A stretch of 64,000 nucleotides of DNA from Chondrus crispus (taxonomy: Eukaryota; Rhodophyta; Florideophyceae; Gigartinales; Gigartinaceae). Positions 11,526 through 22,985 of the stretch are shown one piece after another. The position numbers and the translations under genes are program-made. The notes under the pieces were generated by a model. The model had not been told where the DNA came from. It saw only the letters and a program-made list of their open reading frames with translations, and searched no databases. The DNA lies in the NCBI RefSeq assembly GCF_000350225.1, contig NW_005179109.1, forward strand, positions 94,912 through 158,911. The letters run 5' to 3'. Every line of letters starts with the position of its first letter. Within the stretch, counting starts at the first letter, position 1.

Positions 11526-13116
11526 TCACGTTACAATTATAACGTCTTCATCATCGGACTGATAGTTTTCGTCATCATTCATATCCGGCTCATTCGATTC
11601 ATCGTCAATCGATTCATCATCTGCAAGGCTAGTCTTTTCATATGTCTTCCGGAGCATGTTGAGGACCTCTGAGCATATAATTTTTTTCCTAACCTCGTCT
11701 CCAGGAGGAACAATTCCAATGCCAACGGCATCCTCAGCCAATTCATTGCCTCCACACCCGGCTCTCAATTTATTGTAAGTGACTTGCGCAAGCATTTTAA
11801 AAGCGACTGCAATACAGAAGATATGCCTGAGTACATCTTTGTGCATGAAAAAAGCTCCTCTGCATGTGCCAGTTGATGATAGCTGATCAAGAAATCGATC
11901 GCGATTGCAAAAAGGTGACAGTTCTTTCTCATTCTTCTACGTTCCCCTCTTGAACCTGAAATCAGATCATCCTTACTGCAAAATACGGTGACATCATAGC
12001 TGCAACGGAGAAGCAGCTCTGGGAGTGTGTTCAGGACTTCTTGTACTGCCTGAGTGTTCTTCTTAACGCACAGATGACGATCATTCTCTCTTTCCGGGAG
12101 ACACGATAGAGGGATTCCCATTATTGATTTGATGAGTCCCTCTTTATCGGATGTAACCAGAGATAGGTTACAAGAAACGAACAAGAAACCCATGTTCTTG
12201 AGGAAAGAATTCGGAGAATACTCCCGAGCTCGAGACAAGAAGTCCGTTTGCATGGCCCAGAAAATTTTCAAAACCTCCAGCGACGTTTCTTTTACGGACA
12301 CATGTTTTGACTTTGACCGTTTTCGAGCAATTTGAGGAGAGATTCCGGATATATGTATTCGCTCTCTTGTGATACGGACGATTCCTTAAGGTTTCGAAAA
12401 ATTAACCCGACATTCCTGTCTTTCCAATCTTCCACATGTTTCCTGGTTATGAAACCCTTAGAGGCCCACGCCGGTCTATCCAAAAGTAATGGCTCTCCAC
12501 TGCCTTCATCCGCTGATTTCTGCCCTTGCGGTGTGTATGGTACCACTCTGCGCTTCTTCTGAGCAGGACCCAATGGGTGTGTATTCGCACTGCCTTGCGA
12601 AGCAGAAAACTCATGATATCCTTGCCTTCGTTCTCAACGGACGTTTGGTCGGTCTGGAGAGGGCATGTTCGAAGAATCCGGTTTGGTTTCAGGCACGTGA
12701 CTGCGCTCTTGGGAAGCGACCCGACTACGAGCCGTAAAGCTAGTTCGAATGAGACGGATGAAGAATACCAGGAAGTTTGCCACGGAGATTTTGCGCATGA
12801 AGTCGTGGCCGACAAATGCCTCTACGGTGATTGATTGCACAGCAGTATCTAAGCTGCAACTCTTAGAGCTTACGAGAGGTGAGGAGAAGAGAAGTGCGGT
12901 GGTCAGCTGGGACACATTATCCAGCCTGGCGGAAACGTCTTTGATATTGTTTTCCAACGACTTCAGAGCCGTGGACATTTCTTTGAGCACGGATGCTTGA
13001 CTTGAGAGAAACCTCCGCTCAGGCGATGCAACTATGTCGCATACTATTCCGATTCCAATGCTTCCTTGCTGCTGCGTAGGGACGTCTCCACTACTGAGTG
13101 GTGGTGACAGCATCAT
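11526..13116 (-). pseudogene. Unknown nuclear-type protein, one nonsense and two frameshifts
   Basis: Minus frames join into one product. 13116-12292 is a single frame interrupted only by TGA at 12634-12636, where CGA (Arg) would fit. The reading shifts near 12300 to 12301-11765, and near 11845 to 11846-11526. The N-terminal third has a likely coiled coil (SVLKEMSTALKSLENNIKDV), followed by a basic KKRRVVPY stretch that could be a nuclear localisation signal. The C-terminus is very acidic (DDESIDDESNEPDMNDDENY). No known family was recognised. The combination of coiled coil, basic patch and acidic tail would suit a DNA- or chromatin-associated protein, perhaps of a mobile element. Confidence 0.4.
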
Positions 13117-14200
13117 CGCAAGGAATATCTATGCGCATTCAACGCAATCAGACTGAAAGGAATGAGAATCGTTTTCATCGACGAGTGCGGTCTGCCAAGG
13201 TGCAGCTGTGTCACAGAAGTATTCGACCCGTCCAAGGGTATATTTTCTACAGCGGTTTCAACTAAAACGAGATTTGGATATCCAAATACTCATATGGGCG
13301 TATGAGTACCATACTGCCAACAAGCACAGGGATGTACAAAAGAATACCATGAAGTAGTGAAGGTAGTAGCAAAACGGATGGATTTTGTGACAAATCCCAC
13401 ATTTATATATTTGAAAACAACCCCAAGACGTAACGGTTGCTATATCGACGAATCTGAAACCAACGACAGTAATGCAGTGAAACGGTACAAAATCATATTC
13501 TGAAACACAGATGTGAGCGGTCAATTTAACCACCAGCGTGTTTATCATAAGACCACTTGGGACGCATTCCAAAGCTAGGATTAGATTTACCTCCACAGAT
13601 GGTCGATACAACCTCCGAGAGAAACTGAACTGAGACCTCCAAATGCTGAAAACACAGATTGCTCCCATCCCAGTATCGGAGGTATCCCATTGGCGCGCGG
13701 GACCACCTGCCGCGGTCAGAAATAAAAAATGTCGCACCTCCATTTTCACAAAAAATCAGACCCAAATTTTTATCTCCTTCGGAGGTCAAATTTACCACCA
13801 ATAGCTATAATGTACCGTGTAGTGGTTCGAGGGTGAAGAAGTTTTCTCACACAACTGCTTCACAGTTGTGTGAGAAAAATTCTTCACCCTACACCGATGT
13901 AGAAGCCGCCTATCCGCCGTTCGCCGTTTCATGCTCTGCAAATCTTGCAACCCGAATTTATCTGTACGAGGATAGTGGCCAAAGACGGTGTCGGAAACCA
14001 TCTCTCGTCCTCTCTCCCTGTGAATTATTGCAGTGGCGAATCTTTAGTCCATATGTGGTATATCGCCAAGTGTCCACTAGTGTACATACTGTACTCGAAC
14101 ACCCGATGGTGTATGAAAAGGATCGCAATGGTTAATTCTCAATTGGAAAGTTAATTACCTTATCGCCCGGTAAGTTGGGCAGCGCAATTCGCGTCCGTGT
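13117..14200. other. Non-coding region with inverted repeats
   Basis: ORFs on both strands here appear to be shadows, because the longest runs straight through a perfect hairpin (13831-13890). No gene is supported. The region precedes the presumed LTR of element A. Confidence 0.35.
13831..13890. repeat. Long hairpin (inverted repeat)
   Basis: The arm GGGTGAAGAAGTTTTCTCAC, continuing ACAACTG, is followed after about four bases by its near-perfect reverse complement, ending TTCTTCACCCT. The arms are about 27 bases. It could be a MITE end-to-end remnant or a terminator-like structure. Confidence 0.8.
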
Positions 14201-14818
14201 ACGTACTATACTCGAATCATACCGTCTAACGTATGATACCGGCGTACCTCGCTGGCGGCCAGGTGCAAGACCGTTATTGCCCGACGTGTAGTCGTACCGT
14301 TACAGTCTGGCACTGTAAGAACGGGGACTACAGTAGTCGATATAATAAAGTAGGGAAGGGGAAGGACTCGAGGGAAGGATCGATCAACGCAGTGGCATCA
14401 TCTCGAGGGCCGACCTATTTGTCCCTTGGTTTTGTGCCTAACTCTTTCGCCTGACTACGTTTTCGTCTTCGCTTTTTGTACATCGAGTACAACGAAAAGT
14501 ACTCCACCGCAGGGGTAACGCACAACGAGCGCTCCGCATAGCGCCCGGATTCGTGGTCCGTGACGGCGTCTTCTCCGCACGGCGTCGAGTTACCACGTCG
14601 AGGACGTCGATCTGCCTTTCGTGGCATCGTTGTGTCGAACCCACACCGTTCTACCAAAACCTCTACCAACCAGCTACCGAACTCCCTTCTGTCTTATTTT
14701 GTGGTTCTTGCTACACGTGTGCACGGCACTCGTCGCGTCTCGCACGCCTCGCACTACAGTACGACGGGTCGCAGCTCTCGCTACCCGAAGCCGGTCGAGC
14801 GCGGCACGTTCTACTACA
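14200..14818 (+). repeat. Probable 5' LTR of element A (start unresolved)
   Basis: The 3' boundary is well supported: CTACTACA ends at 14818, one base before a PBS shared with elements B, C and D. A possible TATA box (GATATAATAAAG) lies near 14340. No second LTR copy was found, so the left boundary is unknown. Confidence 0.45.
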
Positions 14819-14819
14819 C

Positions 14820-14837
14820 TGGTCTCCCGACCTAGAA
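14820..14837 (+). promoter_or_regulatory. Element A primer-binding site
   Basis: TGGTCTCCCGACCTAGAA directly follows the LTR end. Its reverse complement, TTCTAGGTCGGGAGACCA, reads like a tRNA 3' end: CCA, discriminator, 7-nt acceptor strand, then T-arm strand with the expected C61. The same site, with one-base changes, adjoins LTRs B, C and D. Confidence 0.8.
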
Positions 14838-14900
14838 GTATGAGCGCACGCTAGGTTTGCTGCGCAAAGCAATATCGTTGGCAACCGTCGCCTCGTCGAT

Positions 14901-17207
14901 ATGAGTTCGCCTCATCGTTCCCTCGCTGGTTCCGAAGCCGCGGAACCGTCCGCTCCGATCCCACCGTCGGTTGAACCGAGCGGAGTCGCTGAACATGCTT
15001 CCGACTTTCGCACAACTCAAGATGCTCCCGACATGTATTCGTACGAGAGGATGCGTCGAAACCTCAAGGATATAAGGGAAGCGATCCGTACCGACGTCTA
15101 TGATGATGTATACGAGCATTGCCGAGACAATCTCCGTGACCTAATGTTGGGTCGATACCAATCTTTCACGCAAGGACTTGAGAGCCTCCGAGCTCACGTC
15201 GATACGATCGAATCTCGACTCGTCCTTTGCGAGAGCCTTATCCCCGATAGGTCAACTGACCTGACCGCCGAGCAGATGTGTGCGTTCTCGCGCCTAGCCG
15301 CTCAAGTGAATCAGCAACGAAGCCGCGCGAATCGGCTGCGAGAGAGAGGATCGGGTATATCCTCAACGTTCGCGAACGCTCGCGACGTGTCTCGACCGAG
15401 TCCTGTTTTGCTGCGCCCTTTTGACACTCTTCCTACAGGTTCCGATCGTCTGGAACCGAATGGGATTCGTCGTGAAGCTCACGCTCGTGAAGCACGGGCC
15501 ACAGGCCCTCCGTTTGTATCCCACAAGACTCCATACCGGCCGGAAACGCCTTCACCGCCACTCGCTGTGACGCCCTTCGGTCATTTAGGACCTCTTGAGC
15601 CTGGGATCGAGCCCACGAAGACCTTACTTCAAGAGTTCAGCCACGTTGTCGACTATCGACTCTATCGTCTCGATGAAACTTCTATTCTCGTCTCGGAGAA
15701 CGATGCCGGACGAATTGGCAACTACGTGAAGCGCTGCCAAGGCATACGGCCTACGATGAAGACCTTCGATAGCTCCTCCCGGATAACGCTGCTGTCTTCT
15801 CTCAAGGACATCAGCATCACCTTTAACGCACAACGCCTCAACGAGGGCGTAGCTGTACGAGTCATCGCTCATTTCTTGGAGCCTGACGCGGAACGCCTGT
15901 ACACTTCTTACACGATGACGGCGTTACGATCCGGTTCGCTACGGAGCGCTGGGTCAATTTCGTGGCCTGGGTTGGTGAACCTGCTGATCCGCCGTTATCT
16001 TACGGACGACGTTCTCAACGATGCCTACGAAAAGGTCCCTACGATTCGTCAACTTCCGCATGACAACGAAAACGTGAACGCAGATCGACTCGAAGATCTC
16101 GCGTACTCCTGTACCGCCGTGATCTCCGACGCTGCGCTGGTGAACTACTTCATCAGAAGATTGGCTGTCGAAACGAGGGATCTAGTAACTGAGAACGTTT
16201 ATCGCCTTCCGTTTGGCGGACGAAACGACCTTGCCGCTGTTCGCCGCATCCCGCCCGCGGAGGGTAATACCTACCGAGCTCGTTCGGGAAAAGCTTTACC
16301 CGACATCGGAGCGAACACCCAACGGACGCCTCGAGTACGCCCACCGAGGGCGCCTCCATCATCTGGCTCGACGTTGTATCTCACCGGACACGAAGCCCCA
16401 AGCAATCTCGTGGCTGGGAATGCTGGCTTACTCGATGCGCCATCGGGCGCACAGTTTGATCCCGTATTAATCATGCCCGGACGAGCTGTCTCCGAATCGA
16501 CAAGTTCCGATACGTTTAACAACGCCAGGTCGGCGGAAGATCCGACAAGCACAACGGAAGTGGATATCACGAAGCGCATCGAGCGTTTTATTCCTTCTCA
16601 CGTTCCCGCTCTAACGGAGGAACAGGTGAGGCTGGCACAATCGATCGTGCCGCTCAATTCCCCGTACCATCGTTGCTGGCTCTGCCGCATTGTGGGGCAC
16701 ACCCTCTACACGTGCCCCTTTCTGACGAAAGAGCAGTAACTCTACTCCGCATAATGTAACTACGAGTATCAGCTGGAGACGAGACCTCATATGCATAACC
16801 TGCTCAGACAGCTCCCAGACGACCGCTTCCGTCAAGCGAGTAACAGATGCCGTCAGCAACAAGTTGGTTTCCGTGAACCAAGCAAAACAGTTCTCTGAAA
16901 ACCTGATCAAGGCTATCGTTCGTCCGATACGAATTACCCCCATCGTGGTGGGCAAACAAATCATGAAGTGCGTCTTCCTACGCAGAACGACGTGCAAGGA
17001 GCAATGATGTACCTGCGTGATCTCGTCACCTCTGACTTCGCGACACGCCCGAATGAAGAACCGGTAATGCTGTTGCCAGCTGACGTGGCGCGTTTGGACG
17101 GAGAGCGGCTCGACAGCGCACGAACGGAACAAGAGAATCCCCCGAATAGGAATACCTCAAGTCGCCCAGATACCTCCGATGAGAGTAGTTCTTCGGGAAA
17201 AGAGTAA
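14901..17207 (+). pseudogene. gag: Element A gag (Ty3-type), three in-frame stops
   Basis: The frame is unshifted from MSSPHRSLAG to SSSSGKE, 769 codons including the final stop. It is interrupted only by TAA (16737-16739), TAA (16752-16754) and TGA (16896-16898). It aligns by eye with element B gag over its whole length: SRxVDYRxYRLD, GIRPTMxxFD, DAERLYTSYTM and RYLTDDVL are shared. A zinc knuckle CWLCRIVGHTLYTC (C-x2-C-x4-H-x4-C) lies just before the first stop. The protein would form the virus-like particle and bind element RNA. No protease or RT follows; the element is truncated near 17370. Confidence 0.85.
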
Positions 17208-17537
17208 ATGTGGTCTCGTTTGAAACGTTACAAGATTCACCTGTTTCCTTATCTCCAAACGTGCACCAAGACGACGGGCAGCGCGAAAAGCCCGACGAGC
17301 AGGGAGGCAAAGCCGTTCAGATACACACAACACATCAAGGTCAGAAGCTTCCGTCCGTCGGAAGACCTGAATGAGTAAAACACCGTTCGTCTGTATCACC
17401 GTTTTTTTTCCAATTACTGTATTTTCCGGCCTCATTTTTCAGTATTTCTACACACAAAGCGTTGTTTGCAATGTCTCAATTGGTTTAAATCATATCTCAG
17501 ATGCAAATGCACACTTTCCGAGTAGTCGACCCTACGC
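17208..17537. other. Element A 3' remnant and AT-rich spacer
   Basis: About 150 bases after gag still look like the degenerate start of a pol region. From about 17371 the sequence becomes AT-rich and unrelated. No gene. Confidence 0.35.
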
Positions 17538-18326
17538 ATTAGTGCCGCCCCGTGCAAGGACTAATAATACAGCACTAATTCGGAGCGGCACAATCAGATG
17601 GCAGAACCACTTCAGATGGCAGAACCACTACCTGCCCAGAACTCTGTTATTAGAGTCTGCTGTTGTTGCCTTTGACCCTGTCTCTCATGCCTAGCTTCTA
17701 GAAAAGCTCGTTTTGCGGACCTCAAGTGCGATAAGGCATTGCTCACATCGCACTCCACACCCAGACTCTCCAAAGACCCAAACAACCTTGCTAGCACTAC
17801 AGCACTCGGCACGGCCCGCCTCTCCGCAATTTCACACTCGCCTTCTGCCCCACAATCATCCATCATAGCATCACTGGCAGACTGATTCTGTAGCTCTCCA
17901 CCATAATGTATTGAATCGCAAGCATCACTAATAGAATTCTGCCATAAGCTCATTAGTCTCGATCTCAATCCATTCCTCCACATGGCAGGGTGCAAAGTCT
18001 TTGTTCCGAGCGTTGTAGCGGTGTTGGTCACAATTTGTTGGAGTGAAGGAAGAGAGCGTTTGATGTTTCGGATGGTTCGCTCTGAAATTTTGAACTGACG
18101 CATAACTGTGGTATTCGCATTCCCGACCTGCAGCAATGCCCAACCTCGATTTTCTGTGCAATCGTAAGGCGCGTACGCTTCGCTTTGGCGATCTTTTCAG
18201 GAATCATGCTAGGGTCTTTGAGTGTGAGGGCCAGGGCCTGAGCTGAGGCGCATGAGGAGTGGGCGATGATGACGTCGTGCATGGCACGTGGCAGAACCTG
18301 TGTCTGCCAGGATTTGCGGCACTAAT
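17538..18326. mobile_element. Short DNA-transposon derivative with 11-bp TIRs
   Basis: ATTAGTGCCGC at 17538-17548 is repeated in inverse orientation as GCGGCACTAAT at 18316-18326. Between them lies the minus-strand HTH gene. The tract is 789 bp long. A target duplication could not be assigned confidently. Confidence 0.45.
17612..18282 (-). pseudogene. HTH-only CENP-B/Tigger transposase derivative
   Basis: Two frames join near 18136 by a one-base shift. The first has KAKRTRLTIAQKIEV and the second VMRQFKISERTIRNIKRS. Together they give the two halves of a pipsqueak/CENP-B-type N-terminal helix-turn-helix as found in Tigger/Jerky transposases. The C-terminus has a Gln-rich tail, QQQQTLITEFW, like the tail that ends many such transposases. 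The CENP-B second HTH and the DDE catalytic domain are missing, leaving an acidic linker. It may be an internal-deletion derivative; if once expressed it could have bound transposon ends and acted as a repressor. It has a frameshift. Confidence 0.55.
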
Positions 18327-18364
18327 TCGAGGGTTGCAATAATGAAAGCAGCACTATTGCGCGT

Positions 18365-18382
18365 CCCCCCCCCCCCCCCCCC
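18365..18382. repeat. Poly-C run, 18 C
   Basis: A homopolymer of 18 C lies outside any gene, just beyond the right TIR of the short DNA element. Its length may be affected by sequencing error. Confidence 0.9.
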
Positions 18383-18894
18383 GTGTACTTCTATTGGCTA
18401 TAGACTAATCGTCACAAAACTATATCATTGCTGTACTTTTGTGTTGAATGAATCACTTGCTGTCGACAGCATTCGACATCGAATCAGTGCTGTACGATAG
18501 TCCTGCATCAATACGCATTGTGGGCCTATTGAGGAGCCAGCCTCCATGAACGGTGGCACACTGTTTGCAGATGCCTGCCAATCGATGCTGCTATCAGGCC
18601 GCAGGCCCAACTGCTTCCCCTTTCCGCTTGCTAACTCAACCGCCCAGGATTTGGCATGCCATTTCAAACGGCTCAGGCCAAGCTTCTACCGCTCGGTCGT
18701 CCGCAACCACCTCTTCCTGGTGACCGTTGAAGCCCAGTAGAACCCTTCGCCCAAAAATCTTCTCTATGCCACTAGGACCCTTTCACCCGGGATGCTTCGT
18801 CTCGAAATTTATCCCCATATATTTCTAAAAGCTTCCTCCGTCCCTCTCGAGCGCCCTTCATCATCCATTGCCCTTCTGCCGCCGCCGCCACACT

Positions 18895-20656
18895 ATGTTG
18901 CGAGTTATTTGGGTAGCTCTCTTCGTCACTCTGTCTCACGCGCTTGGAGGGCATTATATCTCCAGCTTCGAGCTCGTGGATGCCAACACCAACAAATTCA
19001 TTGGCACACTTGATTGGTACGACGTCATATCTACAAATGCCTCCGCCTCCGTGGTAGCTGTTATCGTCGGCTCTCCAGAAAAGCCTGTTAAGTATGTCAC
19101 TTTCCTCTCTCCTTCCTACCACCGCGAATATTTCGAACCATATGCCCTTGCGGGGGACAGCCCGAGAGGCAATTACCGTCCGGCAAACTTGACACCGGGC
19201 GATCATATTATATCCGCCTACCCGGACGATGATATTAATGAGGAATACTTTTATCTCATGGAGATGCCCGTGCGCGTGGATTCAAACCTTCCTGAGACAG
19301 GGCCGCTTGCTTCTGAAGTTACTCCGATACCGCTACCTGAAAAAGAACTCGCAGTACCCACAATTCATGTGGCTTGTAACAGAACTGGCCCCCCGGGAGT
19401 GAGCTTCTACTCTTCATATGCATCGGCATACAACTTTGACGAGATGAATTACGATTTAAATATCGACTGGTGTAAAGGGGATGCTGATAAGGCTAGAATT
19501 CGACTCATTGAATGGAAGAAGGACGAAAGCGGGATTGTTAAAACTACAGTTCTTTCGCAGACCATAGCAGAGTATCTGCAGTATCAGACAACCATGTTGG
19601 AACCACGGGGTTGCGCCGATCGATACATCTATGCAGAGGCGTGCGTTTCAAAGCCATCGAAAGGGATGGCAAATTTGCTTTGCGGTACTTCACGGTTCAA
19701 GCTGGTTCCCAAACGAATTGTGCCTGAGCCACGGTTAAAGTGGCGCCCACCTATCAAAGTGATGCTAGCACCTGGGGACTCTTTCGAATGGAAGGTGGAG
19801 ACATGGCTTCCACCTGACAGACAGGACGATATTCCTCCGTTCTCAAATGACTTGGATGATACCACAAAGATGAATTATGGACTTCAAGGCATAGTTGAAA
19901 AACATGATGGAAGTAATAGCACCTCTTCTAAAATTGTGTCAAGGTCTGTTGTCATGGCCTTAAATGAGGGAGCTGCTGGTGTGTCCTTGAAAGATAACGG
20001 AACAATCATATATGCAAATTACTCTTCTGCCACATGCATGACAAGCGAAGGCACATGGAGAGATAGATACAAAACGACAATCTTTGTGAGCACAAAGTAC
20101 AAAAGTTTGGTGAGGCAAGATGCCTCCTTGCCGACAATGGAGACACCCATCTACCATGAAACCGTATTCCAAACCCCAGCTCGAGTAACCGTGAATGCCT
20201 CAAACCCTGGTCGTGGGCTTCGCTCAGATGGTGCTTCGACTGGACTTCATTATCAGTGGTACCTGCGCAAGACTGCATACCACCCGTCGCAAAGAAGCTA
20301 TTCAGAAATGATACCAGGGGCAACTGAAGCGACTTTGCGCATTGAGAAAGCGAATTGCAATCCGTCTGGAGATTGTGGGAGATGGGGGTGCTCTGATTTG
20401 TACAAGTACTATGTCGACGTGTGCAACACATATGGCTGCAGGAGGAGTGAGGCAGTCGAGCCGCGTGTTCTACCTCCCGTGAAGATTCCCGCTGAGAAAG
20501 AATGGGTCGCCGCCTTATGTAGCCTACAAGAAGAATGGCATGGAGAGAGAATTTAGTACCGGTCGTTACTACAGCTGCGCAACTTGCGCAGCCGAGGACT
20601 GTGGCTTGGCACATGAAGCCAGGCTGAGATGCAGACTGATGTACAGCCAATTGTAA
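18895..20656 (+). pseudogene. Secreted, Cys-rich, N-glycosylatable protein with C-terminal frameshift
   Basis: The best start is the Met at 18895, which opens directly into a signal peptide (MLRVIWVALFVTLSHALGG). An in-frame Met lies 9 codons upstream. The mature part has many Cys, N-x-S/T sites (NAS, NRT, NLT, NGT, NYS) and Tyr/Trp-rich beta-like stretches (HYQWYLRKT) reminiscent of Ig-like folds. The open frame stops at 20554-20556. From about 20500 the +1 frame instead continues naturally (YVAYKKNGMEREF, then YYSCATCAAEDC) to TAA at 20654-20656. A one-base indel near 20500 is therefore likely, or a sequencing error. No named family recognised; a cell-wall or surface role is a guess. Confidence 0.6.
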
Positions 20657-21244
20657 TCCAGTGCTCTCCTGGATGCGCACCAGGGATGGTATGTGTCCAA
20701 ATACTGTGCGAGTAATACAATCCTTTTAGAGGTCTATTCAGATACGACGTGAAAATATATAGGACTTAAGAAAGTTCATGCAGAGCAAGTTATCACAACG
20801 TCTCAGGGCATAAATGAGGAACATGATCAATCTGCCCCATCTCACGTGAGAATTCAAACATAACCTGCCGTAAGAACCCCTTTATGTCCTCTTTGTAAGC
20901 ATAGAATATTAGCTCAGTAATCTAAAATAAATTCTGCATCTGTTGATCCTGCCCGGTAATGACATAGCCAGAAGAACATTCTACAGCGGGTCCGGCTACG
21001 GGTCCATTTCAAACCCTAGCTACTATGACGACCCCCAACACATACCATAATCTGGTGCAAGTCTTGCGCAGCGAAACCGAGCAAGGCTTTTGGTTTCACT
21101 CTGGAACTTGTCTTCTGTTTTGGCCCATAACCGGATATTTCCAGGCACCATCGGCCCTCTACCTTGACTACCGCACTTCCACCCTTTCCACAGTCCCACC
21201 TGCTGTCGATGAAGTTAGAAAATGTTTCCACTGTTCTTGCATCT
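20657..21244. other. Intergenic
   Basis: The region between convergent genes holds no gene. A short match to the 5' end of 18S rRNA (GTTGATCCTGCC near 20943) is not continued and is not called. Confidence 0.4.
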
Positions 21245-22111
21245 TTACGCTTCCGACATTTTCTCGGAACCCACAACCTCGTTCTGCCTATCTGTCCTCT
21301 TCCTCATGGACCAACACGCAGCAGCAAAACAACAAACGGTGAAGACCAATGCAAGAGTGATCAGAACAATTCCGAGTATGCTTACACGTCTTCCTTCAAA
21401 GCACTTCGTCTTCTCCATGCAGAGTCTCTCTCCAGTTTCGGCGACATAAATTTCAGTATTTTTGTTCACATCCTTCTTCTCAACGATTACCTGCCGTTCA
21501 TTGGATTCAGCGACTGGCTTTTCTCCAAAAAGTAGTTCCAATTTCGCTCGCTCGCTGCTTGTCGTGAATGTCACCCGCAGCATATCAAAAGACTGACTCC
21601 AATCACCGGACCGCCATCTCATGACGTTCTTGTTCGGATCCTCATCTCCATTACCACCGCAAGTATCTGTGAATCTCATGACACCGTTTGACAGCGAATA
21701 TGAAACGGTGAATTGCACGGGTTCCTCTGAATTGAGAGTGGGAAGGTCAACTCGTGCAGTGTTGTCATTCGCGGGTCCGCTGATTATGGGCATCGGCGAT
21801 CCATCGCGGAATATTTTGACGTCGGAGACGGTTTGTAAGTCGTCGAGTTGAGGAATGTCGCGAAACAACGAATCTTCTGTAGTATGAGGGAATAGGAAGC
21901 GTTCAGTGATGAAAAGCTGGCAGTTGGCCCTGCGGACTACTGTGACGTCGACCTCGCAAATGAAATTTGGAGTCTGGGACTTGTCTTCGACGGTTCGCAT
22001 GCATTGCGATACGCCTGATCTGCAATGTAATACGAGGAACGTGATGCAAAGGAGCATTCGTCCCGCACGGGCCTTGGTTGATGGCAGACGCTTGAGGAGT
22101 TGATCACTCAT
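21245..22111 (-). CDS. Type-I membrane protein, DUF2207-like
   Basis: The open frame extends further upstream, but Met at 22111 (MSDQLLKRLP) is preferred because a hydrophobic signal segment follows about 18 residues later (MLLCITFLVLHC). The product is 288 aa. The extracellular part contains CEVDVTVVRRANCQLFITER, then FRDIPQL and VKIFRDG. This recalls DUF2207 (YciQ-type) proteins: strand, 'ITE' motif, R-x-IP. A membrane helix (VSILGIVLITLALVFTVCCF, about residues 243-269) is followed by a short basic tail, RKRTDRQ. Function unknown. It ends in TAA and is convergent with the secreted-protein gene. Confidence 0.6.
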   Translation of the reverse strand: MSDQLLKRLPSTKARAGRMLLCITFLVLHCRSGVSQCMRTVEDKSQTPNFICEVDVTVVRRANCQLFITERFLFPHTTEDSLFRDIPQLDDLQTVSDVKIFRDGSPMPIISGPANDNTARVDLPTLNSEEPVQFTVSYSLSNGVMRFTDTCGGNGDEDPNKNVMRWRSGDWSQSFDMLRVTFTTSSERAKLELLFGEKPVAESNERQVIVEKKDVNKNTEIYVAETGERLCMEKTKCFEGRRVSILGIVLITLALVFTVCCFAAACWSMRKRTDRQNEVVGSEKMSEA

Positions 22112-22268
22112 GCTTCTGCCTGTCTGTCGATCGATGCTTTCCTCCAGTAGAAACGCCTTTGGAGATTGGATCGGGAGAACGCGGGTTCGATAGCTGTGAG
22201 GCAAAAGGGGTATGGCATCCTCTTCTTTAAAATGGCGGATCGGTGAAGGCGGGAGCGAGTAGAACGGG

Positions 22269-22572
22269 TTTGTAGAAGAGAAGCAATTGTATTTTGCCCC
22301 CTTGTGTGATGAGCATATGATTATGTATAGGGGGAGAAGGAGAACAAACACGTGCTTGTCGCGTAGCAATGAGGGGATGACCCGTTCGGCAATTTTTACA
22401 GCTTGCGCCTACGTCAGGTTGTAGAAAAGAAGAGAAGAAATTGTATTTTGCCCGCTTGTGTGATGAGCATTTGATTATATATAGGGGGAGAAGTAGAGTG
22501 AACATGTGCTTGTCGCTTAGCAATGAGGGGATTGCCAGTTCAGCAATTTTTACATCTTGCGTCTACGTCAGG
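22269..22572. repeat. Tandem duplication, two ~150-bp copies
   Basis: Copy 1 (22269-22418) and copy 2 (22419-22572) are adjacent and similar throughout, from TTGTAGAA to CTACGTCAGG. They lie just upstream of the DUF2207-like gene and may duplicate its promoter region. They also give two similar spurious minus frames beginning ML(R/S)DKH. Confidence 0.85.
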
Positions 22573-22985
22573 ATCGCTGTATCCCAAGTGGATCCAAATA
22601 TGTCCCAAGTGGATCCAACTGTATTCAATTGTTCTCTAACAAAGATCAAGGTGAAGCGAGCTTTGTTAGTACCGACGCCACGGATGGATACGAAGATAGA
22701 CCATGCACTGCTGTCACTCGCTGCTGTGGTGGGGCACGTGAACCTTTCGACCAAGAGCCAAAGATTGGCAACGGAAAAAGGAAATAAATGGCTGCCGCAT
22801 TGTCAACGTCTGGCTAGGCTGTGCTATGACTTCAATCATTGGTTACATGTACTCAAAGCAACCTTCTCGATTCCGCCTGCTCATCGAGAAGACTTGATAA
22901 TGTGCCTGTGACACGTGGTTGGGACCGGTGTAAGTAATTGGAAGTTTAAGTTAGTAATTGTAGACCGCGCGCAAAAAGAGTATAA
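22573..22985. other. Spacer between host gene and element E
   Basis: A short plus frame crosses this stretch but shows no family motif. A 16-base direct repeat (TCCCAAGTGGATCCAA) occurs twice near 22580 and 22600. The 5' LTR of element E may begin in this stretch; its limits were not found. Confidence 0.3.

Noticed and set aside
13659-14135. Plus-strand ORF of 158 aa
   Set aside because: It runs through both arms of a perfect hairpin and has no motif; likely chance.
20940-20970. Short match to the 5' end of 18S rRNA (GTTGATCCTGCC)
   Set aside because: The similarity stops after about a dozen bases; the following rRNA sequence is absent.
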